A DNA stretch of 64,000 nt from Ktedonobacteria bacterium brp13 (GTDB taxonomy: Bacteria; Chloroflexota; Ktedonobacteria; Ktedonobacterales; Ktedonobacteraceae): NCBI GenBank assembly GCA_015099395.1, contig AP024096.1:7791485-7855484 (forward strand), read 5' to 3'. The position numbers and the translations under genes are program-made. Positions 37,024 to 44,477 of the stretch are shown in pieces. Positions within the stretch are counted from its first letter, which is position 1; every line of letters begins with the position of its first letter. The notes beneath the pieces were generated by a model that saw nothing but the letters and a program-made list of their open reading frames with translations, ran no database searches and was not told the DNA's origin.

Positions 37024-38595
37024 ATGTTAGAGATAAAAAAAGTTGCGAGGGATGTAGAGCAGGCAGATACTGGCACGCTCTACAAAAGTCTGTTGAAGTG
37101 GACGCTTCTACGTCCGAACGAGCCGTATGTGATTGAAGCTGAGACAGGTCGAGAGCTGACATTTGCTCAAACACTGGCTGCTGTGAACGAGCTACGCCAA
37201 TTTTTGGGGACAACTCCCCGCTGCATTATGCTGGCGTTTCCCTCTGGTATTGCCAATGCTGTCATTTGGCTTAGCGCACTGGCCTGGGGCCATCAATTAA
37301 TTCCACTGTCACCAGAGTCGACAACTGCTGAAAAGGCTGCGCTCATACAGAAATACCAGCCGGACATCTTTTGCACAGAGAATATCCCAGATGTATTAGA
37401 TACTGAGAATTCGATACACATGCAGATTCTCACGTTGCAGGAGTGCACACAACGTATCGTACGTGCTGCTGCCAGGGGCCAGATTGACCAGTTTGAGCAA
37501 TACGAAGGACAGGTGTGTCTGACAACATCAGGTACTACTGGCGAGCCAAAGACAATTGTATTGCAGGAAAGGCAGATTGCCTGGACTGCAGCGCAGGTGT
37601 GTCACAGCCACCAACTCACAACACACGATCGTGGATTGACAGTGTTGCCCTTTTTTCACGTTAACGCGCCTGTCGTTAGCCTGTGTGCTTCATTGCTGGC
37701 TGGAGCCACCATCGTAATAGCTCGACGCTTCAGCTTGCGTGCCTTCTGGTTGTGGGTTGAGCAGTATCAGGTTACCTGGGTGAGTATTGTACCAACTATC
37801 GCGTTCATGCTCTTGAAGACCGAAAAGCCCGCGTTTCTGCCAGGTGTAGTGCGTTTTATGCGTACTGGCTCATCTGCACTGCCTGCTCACAATCTGCAGG
37901 CGTTTGAAGCGCGCTTCGGCATTCCCCTGATCGAGACATATGGGCTTTCCGAAGCTGCCAGCCAGGTAACAGCGAATCCTCTTCCTCCTGCAACACATAA
38001 GCCTGGTTCTGCGGGCCTTCCGGTTGGTGTGGATCTGCGTATCTGCTATCCACGTGAGCAGGCCGACGAGCCTGGTCTATGTGATGTACCGCAAGGATCG
38101 ATTGGCGAGATCTGTATCACCGGACCTGGTGTCGTCGTTGCGTATCAGCATAATGTGGAGCGGGATGCCTTTCAATCCGGCTGGTTTCGAACTGGAGACC
38201 TGGGGTATCTCGACCAGGATGGCTACCTGTTTATCCAGGGTCGACTACGCGAGGTTATTATTCGCGGCGGGGAAAATATTATACCGCGCGAGATTGAGGA
38301 TGTCCTGTTGCAACACCCTGCTGTACGCGAGGTTGCAGCGGTTGGTCGACCTGATGATGTCTATGGGGAACAGGTTGTTGCTTATGTCGTCGTTGCGCAG
38401 GAATGGACTGCCGACCTGGCGGAGGAACTACACCAGTTTGCGATTCAAAGACTCAGCACCGCTAAAGTGCCAGTCGAGTGTATCCCACTGGCAGAACTGC
38501 CCAAAAACGCCACTGGAAAGATTGCTCGTCGGCTGTTACATGCGCGTGAGCAGGAATATGCTAGATCTTCTCATGTCAACCAGTATAGTAACTAA
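37024..38595 (+). CDS. AMP-forming acyl-CoA synthetase/ligase
   Basis: 523 residues of the adenylate-forming superfamily. P-loop TTSGTTGEPK, motif A5 IETYGLSEA, hinge region WFRTGDLGYLDQDGYL...GRLREVIIRGGENI, and catalytic Lys in PKNATGKIARR. It activates a carboxylic acid as acyl-AMP and transfers it to CoA (or another thiol). Follows the MFS gene by 82 bp with an AGAAGG site; a small TCTGGTC/GACCAGA dyad lies between them. Context suggests that it activates the imported acid. Confidence 0.92.
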   Translation: MLEIKKVARDVEQADTGTLYKSLLKWTLLRPNEPYVIEAETGRELTFAQTLAAVNELRQFLGTTPRCIMLAFPSGIANAVIWLSALAWGHQLIPLSPESTTAEKAALIQKYQPDIFCTENIPDVLDTENSIHMQILTLQECTQRIVRAAARGQIDQFEQYEGQVCLTTSGTTGEPKTIVLQERQIAWTAAQVCHSHQLTTHDRGLTVLPFFHVNAPVVSLCASLLAGATIVIARRFSLRAFWLWVEQYQVTWVSIVPTIAFMLLKTEKPAFLPGVVRFMRTGSSALPAHNLQAFEARFGIPLIETYGLSEAASQVTANPLPPATHKPGSAGLPVGVDLRICYPREQADEPGLCDVPQGSIGEICITGPGVVVAYQHNVERDAFQSGWFRTGDLGYLDQDGYLFIQGRLREVIIRGGENIIPREIEDVLLQHPAVREVAAVGRPDDVYGEQVVAYVVVAQEWTADLAEELHQFAIQRLSTAKVPVECIPLAELPKNATGKIARRLLHAREQEYARSSHVNQYSN

Positions 38596-38609
38596 AAGAG
38601 GTGGATAGA

Positions 38610-39902
38610 GTGAAACAGGAACAGCAACTGCGTCGTTCCCATGTCTATGAATTAGATCCTTTGCGTATATGTACCGCATTGGGTGTTGTCGCTGTACATA
38701 CACTATCTGGCACCACCTTCCTTGATCATACAGTTGGTGGAGTAGAGTTCCAGAATGCGGCCGTCATTACCTTTCATTTTACAAGAGAGGTATTTATGTT
38801 TTTGACGGCTTTTGCGATGGTCTATGTTTATTACGGAAAAACCTTTCACGTGCAACGCTTCTGGCTGAAACGTAGTATTGGTGTTCTTCTCCCCTATTGT
38901 CTCTGGAGCGCTGTTTACACATGGGTTAATATGTCTACCCATGCTCCACTCGTATTCACTCAGGCCGTCTTGTTCAATATCGTTACTGGCAATGCGTCAT
39001 ACCAACTCTACTACATATTGCTTACTATCCAATTTTACATCATTCTCCCCTTTTTCTTACTCTTCCTCAAGAGTGTGGCAAAACATCCGTGGACGGTTCT
39101 TTCAATAAGCTTTGCCTTGCAGGTTGTGGGTATCTATATTGATTATCATACGATACAAGCAGGCAACGTACCTCTCTCTGGCTTCTGGCAGTTTTTCGCG
39201 CAGTACCAGGATCGGATTGTCTTCGTCTACCAGTTTTACTTTGTACTGGGTGGTTTTGTTGCTCTCTATTGGCGGCAGGTGCGGGCGTTTATCCTCACAC
39301 ATGGATATCTCTGCCTCTGTAGTCTGCTCGTCGCATGCGCCGCTTTATGGTTTCACTTTGTACTCCAGGTACGGGTCTACCAGGAATCTTTGGGATTTGC
39401 AACTGCTGTATTACAACCAATAATGATCTTTTATAGCCTGGCTGTCATTTTCGGCTTTCTCTATGTGCTTAGTCGCTGGGCCAGTCACGTCGATGCAGAG
39501 GGATACCCGCGCAACTACAAGCTCTGGCACTCGCTCTCTGATGCCTCCTTTGGTGTGTATCTTATTCATGTATTGTTCTTGACGGAACTTTTAAAATGGG
39601 TTACTCCTGCTATGCCAACTATTCTACCGGTCGCCGTACGTGTTTTTCTCACATGGTTTCTCACTGCAGGAGTGTCGGTCGCAATAGTTATGTTCATTCT
39701 GCGTATACCTGTGTTAAGTCGCCTGTTTGGTCGTGAGTATAGAAGAAATACATCGTCACGCAGAGCTATCCCACCACATTCTGATACCATTTCCAAAGAT
39801 GCCAGGGACTCCAGAGACTCTAAGGATTATAGTCAGCTGTTACAGCCCGTGCACACGTCGGTGCGTCTAGAGGCGTTGTCGAAGAATCACCTGGATGTTT
39901 GA
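38610..39902 (+). CDS. Membrane acyltransferase, AT3 family
   Basis: About 430 residues with ten hydrophobic segments. The N-terminal motif YELDPLRICTALGVVAVHT, with the catalytic-type His, and a conserved Arg in HFTREVFMFLTAFA fit acyltransferase-3 proteins, which O-acylate surface sugars or lipids. The GTG at 38610 has AGAGG 8 nt upstream; the GTG at 38601 is too close to its site. The last 60 residues are hydrophilic. It starts 15 bp after the ligase gene, so the ligase could supply its acyl donor. Confidence 0.87.
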   Translation: MKQEQQLRRSHVYELDPLRICTALGVVAVHTLSGTTFLDHTVGGVEFQNAAVITFHFTREVFMFLTAFAMVYVYYGKTFHVQRFWLKRSIGVLLPYCLWSAVYTWVNMSTHAPLVFTQAVLFNIVTGNASYQLYYILLTIQFYIILPFFLLFLKSVAKHPWTVLSISFALQVVGIYIDYHTIQAGNVPLSGFWQFFAQYQDRIVFVYQFYFVLGGFVALYWRQVRAFILTHGYLCLCSLLVACAALWFHFVLQVRVYQESLGFATAVLQPIMIFYSLAVIFGFLYVLSRWASHVDAEGYPRNYKLWHSLSDASFGVYLIHVLFLTELLKWVTPAMPTILPVAVRVFLTWFLTAGVSVAIVMFILRIPVLSRLFGREYRRNTSSRRAIPPHSDTISKDARDSRDSKDYSQLLQPVHTSVRLEALSKNHLDV

Positions 39903-40851
39903 TATGAAACACATGAAGATATGGCCAGCTCTGCTGCTATGCGTTATTCTGATGATAGGCTGTACAACTACTTCTAGTAGCGCAAGCAATAGACAGGAGG
40001 CATCCACAGTGGCAAGCAATAGACAGGAGGCATCCACAGTGGCAAATGGTAATGAGAATACTCATGTAAATATGTATGGATATAGTATGCATGTATATAC
40101 AGATGCAGCAGGAAAGACTTTGACGTATTACCTGTATATTCCAGCCAATTACAATCCACAGCGCAAATATCCACTCGTATTGCTCCTGCATGGTGGCGGA
40201 GAGAGGAGTAATCCTCAGGCGTCACTTGCGCAAAATCAAAAAACGTTGTTGCAGCAGCAATATGTTCAGGTCTGGAGCGGTGATTATAGCGCACCGAACA
40301 ATCCAGAAGTTCAGCAGCACTGGCCCAGTTTTATCGTTGTACCGCAGATCAGTGCCGGGCAGCAATGGGTGAATGTTCCTGTGCATAATGGATCGTACGT
40401 TCAACCTGCTCAGCCATCAACGCAGCTTCTCCTGGCGAAAGAACTGCTTGATACATTGCAGCAGCGTTATAGTGGTATTGATGCCAATCGTCTCTATATT
40501 ACAGGTCTCTCGCTTGGTGGCTATGGCGTGTGGGATGCAATTGAGCGCTGGCCGGGTTATTTTGCCGCCGCAGCGCCACTGGCGGGTGCAGGCGACCCCA
40601 GTAAAGCAGCGTTATTAACCCATCTACCCATCTGGGCATTTCATGGTTCCAATGATACAACGGTTCCCGTCTCCGGTTCCCGTAGCATGATCGCAGCCAT
40701 TAAAGCTGCTGGCGGCGATCCGCGTTATACCGAATTCGCTGGAGCCTCGCATGCAATCTGGGGCTTGGTCTATGCTGCACCCAACGTTTCCAATTGGGAA
40801 ACCAACTTTTTCCCCTGGTTCTTTGCGCAGGTCAGGCCCGCCACACAATAA
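39895..40851 (+). CDS. Lipoprotein alpha/beta-hydrolase (esterase-like)
   Basis: 318 residues. Signal peptide ending in the lipobox LMIGC (Cys near 23), so it should be tethered outside the membrane. Catalytic domain: LVLLLHGGGER oxyanion loop, ITGLSLGGYG nucleophile Ser, FHGSNDTTVP Asp and GASHAIW His. After the lipobox there is a tandem 10-residue repeat (SNRQEASTVA twice). The start overlaps the acyltransferase stop by 8 bp, so translation is coupled; internal ATGs at 39904 and 39913 are alternatives. Likely releases acids or sugars outside the cell for the transporter. Confidence 0.85.
   Translation: MFDMKHMKIWPALLLCVILMIGCTTTSSSASNRQEASTVASNRQEASTVANGNENTHVNMYGYSMHVYTDAAGKTLTYYLYIPANYNPQRKYPLVLLLHGGGERSNPQASLAQNQKTLLQQQYVQVWSGDYSAPNNPEVQQHWPSFIVVPQISAGQQWVNVPVHNGSYVQPAQPSTQLLLAKELLDTLQQRYSGIDANRLYITGLSLGGYGVWDAIERWPGYFAAAAPLAGAGDPSKAALLTHLPIWAFHGSNDTTVPVSGSRSMIAAIKAAGGDPRYTEFAGASHAIWGLVYAAPNVSNWETNFFPWFFAQVRPATQ
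39982..40041 (+). repeat. Two tandem 30-bp repeats in the lipoprotein gene
   Basis: Units 39982-40011 and 40012-40041 are identical and keep the frame, doubling a 10-residue part of the linker after the lipobox. Exact identity suggests a recent slippage event. Confidence 0.9.
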
Positions 40852-40987
40852 GTCGTTATGTAACGGTATGATGGGTGTCCCATAATCTTTTGCAAATCAT
40901 AAGCATGAGCTTGTTGGAGAGAAACCGAGGGAAAAGGAAAATGGTAAGATACATCCATTGGAGCGCGAGGAAAGGAGTAGAAAACCG

Positions 40988-42515
40988 ATGGATGAGCAAG
41001 CCTTGCGGCAAATGAATCGAGAGATCCTGACGGATATCAAGGAGTGGCGCAGAGCCAATCCCAGAGCGACGTATGTGCAGATAGAAGAGGAGGTGCATAA
41101 GCGACTGATGCAATTAGAAGCCAGACTCATCGAAGGCGCAGTTGAGGAGAGTCCGAGTCGAGCGTGGGGAAGAGGGTCGGGAGCAGATGCAGCGTTGTGT
41201 CATCAGTCCTGATGGGGCAATGATCTCTCTGGTTCACAAACAATGGGTCGAAACGCGTACGGTAGCCATTGGTGAGCCACAAGAGAAACGCAACACCAAA
41301 GGAGAGACAGAGATCCATGTAGGCAATCTCTCGTATTTTTCGCGGCTGGCGGATGCTTCAACCTTTACAAAGCTTTCAGAAGTGGAGATGCAACGACGCA
41401 AGGTGGCCCAGGCTCAAGAGGTGTGTGCTGTCATGGATGGGGCAGACTGGTTGCAAGTTTTTACCGACAAGCATCGGCCTGACGCAGTACGGATTCTGGA
41501 TTTTCCCCATGCGGCAGAACATGTCACCAAACTGCTCGAAGCCTTGGAGCAAGCGGACATGCATTGCCCTTCTCACATGCTTGATCGCTGTTTGCATATC
41601 CTCAAGCATCGAGATCCCCATTCCCTGCTGCGCATGGCTGATCGTTTGGAGAGCCATCTTGCAGAGCGAAAAGGGGTTTACGAGCACCTGGACTACTTGC
41701 GCAAACGCGAGATGTTGATGCAGTACCCTCAGTTCCGACACGATGGTTGGCCGATTGGTTCCGGTATGGTAGAGAGTGCCAACAAGAATGTCGTCGAGGC
41801 TCGTCTCAAAGGGACAGGAATGCATTGGGAACGCAACCATGTCAATCCCATGCTCGTCTTACGCATGGCCGTCTGCAATGACCGTTGGAAGGAAATGTGG
41901 CAAAAAGCTCTGGGTCACCATCGAACGCTTCAAGCACTTCATAGGTCGGAGCGTGTAAAGCAACGGGCACAAGCTTTCCTTGCGGTTGGTGATGCCTCCT
42001 CTCAAAAGTCCCCTCCTCCTCCTGCCTCTCCGCTTGTGGTGGCAACACCACCTCGTTCCAGTCTGCCCTCCACTGGGCACAAACGTCATCCAGTACGCCG
42101 TTGTGTGAACTCCCCACATCTCGTATCAAGTGAACTGAGCCAAGACACTTGCTTGTGTGGAACGCCCCTGGTGCGACTTAAGGGACATCGATGCAAACAG
42201 TATTGCTCCGATCGGTGTCGCCAACGAGCCTACCGTACGCGACACATGCAGGTAAAGCCGCTCTCGCTTCTTGCGCCTACAACATCGCTCCCCGGCTCCT
42301 CTCGTGCTCCCGTGCGGAGTTGGCGCAAAAGAGCAGATCAGAGCGGGTCGGAGCGTGCGAGCTGTTCACTCCAAAGATCAGGCGGGGTGAGAGGAGAAAC
42401 GTGCCTTGTCTGTGGAACGAGCCTTTCACAATCATCTGGAGGCCGAATGCGAGAGTTCTGCTCTGGCCGCTGTCGCCAACGGGCACATCGTGAGCGGCAA
42501 AGGCAGGTATCATGA
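40988..42515 (+). pseudogene. ISKra4-like transposase with internal deletion and frameshift
   Basis: The N-terminal piece (MDEQALRQMNREILTDIKEW onward, start after AAAGGAG) ends near AVEESPSRAWGRGSG. The frame from about 41190 then gives SPDGAMISLVHKQW, MDGADWLQVFTD, RILDFPHAAEHV and GWPIGSGMVESANK, the catalytic core of ISKra4-type transposases. Intact relatives have roughly 100-150 more residues, including a zinc ribbon, between these points, so that part is deleted and the two pieces are out of frame. The C-terminus carries two similar Cys-rich units (CLCGTPL...YCSDRCRQRAYR and CLVCGTSL...FCSGRCRQRAHR). Terminal repeats were not found with certainty. Confidence 0.75.
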
Positions 42516-42569
42516 AAGGAACGGTCTGGGAATGGGGTCCCAACATTTTTCCTGGTGCTTTCATACCCC

Positions 42570-42718
42570 CTAGCAGTGTGTCGGAGAGAAAATCTGAAAC
42601 CCTGACGACAGCCATTTTGACCCTAAAAGTGGGGCATCCATCGTTCACTTTTGGGCTTAAAGCGACCCTCCAGTGGGGAAAATTTTGGCGAAAAGCGTTC
42701 TCTCCGACAAGCTGCTAG
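42570..42718. mobile_element. 149-bp MITE-like element
   Basis: Terminal inverted repeats of 21 bp (42570-42590 CTAGCAGTGTGTCGGAGAGAA and its near-complement at 42698-42718, 19 of 21 matching) bound a non-coding core. ATACC lies near both ends and may be a target duplication, but on the left two extra C separate it from the repeat. The core shares AAAGTGGGGCAT with the MITE at 10994. Confidence 0.65.
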
Positions 42719-42733
42719 ATACCATGTTCTGTC

Positions 42734-43555
42734 TCATCCACGGGATATGCTGGAGGCGCCGGGATATGCTGGAGGCGCCGGTTCAGGATGTATTGTCTTG
42801 TACAATTGCTGTGCTACGTCTAATAAATCTTCAAATTCCCTTTTATATCGTTTAATAGCAAACTCAAGCTCACCCATTGATGGTCCCTGAGCAGAAAATC
42901 CACGCGTTCTTGCCGTATATCGAGCAGAGATAATCGATGTTACGTCTGATGATTCAGTATTGAGCTTTCTACTTACTACATTATATTCAACTATCGATGT
43001 AGTAGTCGCCCCTCTAAAGGCATCTCTATGACTATCTATCCAATATCGTAGTGTTTTCTCTCTCTTTCTCAACTCACCAAATGTTTGCTGCGTATTCGGT
43101 TTTCTGTTGACAAAATTCCATGTGTTTGCTATATCAACTTTTGATAAGCGAACTTGCTCACCCCTGATATAACTTCCAAACGGGCCTGGAGCATGCGGAA
43201 AGGGCTGCTCAAACTGATACTGTGGTGTGGGAGCATTAAGCGCCTCACGATCTCGATCGCGAGCTTGGCGTAGTCGATTGAGAGCTTGGGATAAGTCAGG
43301 TCTCCCTGAGGTGCCTCCTGATTGTGGGGATACAGGATCCGTTTCATGAAACCTTGTTTCGTTTGGTCCCGTGATTTGAGGAGGATCTGCCGTAGCTTTG
43401 AGTTGTGTTCTTTCTTGTCTTTCGCGTTGCCTTTCGTGTTGCCACAGTCGCATAAGATCATTCGGATCACGGGAGGAGGACCCCTCGGTGTTCAACAGGA
43501 TTTCTTTTGGGGGTCTTTGTTCCCCCCGATGGCTCGATTCGCCGCGTCCTGGCAT
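42734..43555 (-). CDS. Hypothetical protein, charged and helical
   Basis: Not recognised. 273 residues from an ATG at 43555 with AAGGAG 6 nt upstream; the longer frame to 43714 has no site. The N-terminal third is polar and disordered-looking (GRGESSHRGEQRPPKE), then Arg/Glu/Gln-rich helices (RLWQHERQRERQERTQLK; LNRLRQARDRDREAL), and a C-terminal helical part (ELEFAIKRYKREFEDLLDVA). No signal or membrane segment. A 19-bp duplication near the stop changes the frame of its last residues. It lies between mobile-element relics and may be cargo. Confidence 0.7.
   Translation of the reverse strand: MPGRGESSHRGEQRPPKEILLNTEGSSSRDPNDLMRLWQHERQRERQERTQLKATADPPQITGPNETRFHETDPVSPQSGGTSGRPDLSQALNRLRQARDRDREALNAPTPQYQFEQPFPHAPGPFGSYIRGEQVRLSKVDIANTWNFVNRKPNTQQTFGELRKREKTLRYWIDSHRDAFRGATTTSIVEYNVVSRKLNTESSDVTSIISARYTARTRGFSAQGPSMGELEFAIKRYKREFEDLLDVAQQLYKTIHPEPAPPAYPGASSISRG
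42743..42780. repeat. Tandem 19-bp duplication in the 3' end of a gene
   Basis: GGATATGCTGGAGGCGCCG is present twice in a row (42743-42761, 42762-42780). Because 19 is not a multiple of 3 it shifts the leftward gene. Without it the frame would end P-A-Y-P-V-D-E-T-E-H-G-I with a stop made by CTAG of the adjacent MITE end. Confidence 0.9.
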
Positions 43556-43865
43556 CTTGTTCTCCTTTCGCTGATACTCCTGGCATTCTAGTATATCAGA
43601 TGTTTCCTTCACGAACGGCATCAGAGCGCTTCTTTCTCCTGAAACTGACCCTAGATATCCCCTTTTTGTATTGTTTTCCAACTTTGGCACTGCCGATTCT
43701 CCACGCTCCGGCACATTGCAAAAAACTGTGGCGCACCCAATGTCATATACAGCTTATGACATTCTTTAATACCTGCCATGCTCCTTCTTCCATATACTTT
43801 GAACATAGCAACGCCGTGTGTGCAAGCGTTTTTCAAGGTAGAGCTGTGAATAAGGAGTAAAAGTG

Positions 43866-44477
43866 ATGGCTTATAAAATATTGAATGCAGATGATCGTCA
43901 ACAGAGAGCTGGTTTTATCCTGCGTGGAACATCCAGCCATTTTAATTTTACGACCCCCTTTGATAGTGTTGTTTTTGAAACTATGGGTGGAGCTGTTGCT
44001 GTGCTATGGTTAGCGGGCGCTGTCCTGGCTGTATTCTTACTGCTGCAACGGTTGCCTGATCCCGCATGGGCATGGGCACTCCGCTTTAGCATCATTATCG
44101 CGTTAGCGGGTATACTTGCGGCCTGTCTTATGTTAGTTTCAACTCCGAGCCAGATGGCTTCCATTCCTCAAAAAATTATGGGTGCGCACAGCGTCGGTGT
44201 TGCAGATGGTGGTCCTGGCTTGCCTATCCTGGGTTGGAGTACAGTTGGTGGTGATCTCCGCATCCCACACTTCTTCGGCTTACATTCTTTTACCGAGTAT
44301 GAGGAAGAAGAAGCTTTTGCTGACTTTCAGCGAAAGACAGAAAGAAAAGCAGAAACGTTCAATGTGGTATCCAACCCGATTGTGAAAGAACAGTTAACTC
44401 CCCAAGCCCCTGTGACACAACCGAGTATGGTCATGGTGCAAGCTCTTGCTGATCTTGAGTTTTGGGAGGATAAATGA
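43866..44477 (+). CDS. Chimeric ORF: membrane-protein fragment coupled to tnpB
   Basis: About 203 residues, start chosen at ATG 43866 with AAGGAG 8 nt upstream. Residues 28-140 (NFTTPFDSVVFETMGGAVAV, RLPDPAWAWALRF, VADGGPGLPILGWSTVGGDL, PHFFGLHS) look like the first two-thirds of a bacterial multi-TM protein I recall, with two membrane helices. The expected remaining helices are absent; instead the frame continues FTEYEEEEAFADFQRKTERK and a soluble tail. The first 27 residues are also foreign to that family. Its stop overlaps the tnpB start, where a tnpA gene would be expected. It may be a fusion made by deletion between a transposon gene and host DNA. Function unknown. Confidence 0.55.
   Translation: MAYKILNADDRQQRAGFILRGTSSHFNFTTPFDSVVFETMGGAVAVLWLAGAVLAVFLLLQRLPDPAWAWALRFSIIIALAGILAACLMLVSTPSQMASIPQKIMGAHSVGVADGGPGLPILGWSTVGGDLRIPHFFGLHSFTEYEEEEAFADFQRKTERKAETFNVVSNPIVKEQLTPQAPVTQPSMVMVQALADLEFWEDK

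Noticed and set aside
42743..42780. Short direct repeats as a CRISPR array
   Set aside because: Only two 19-bp units with no spacer between them; a tandem duplication, not an array.
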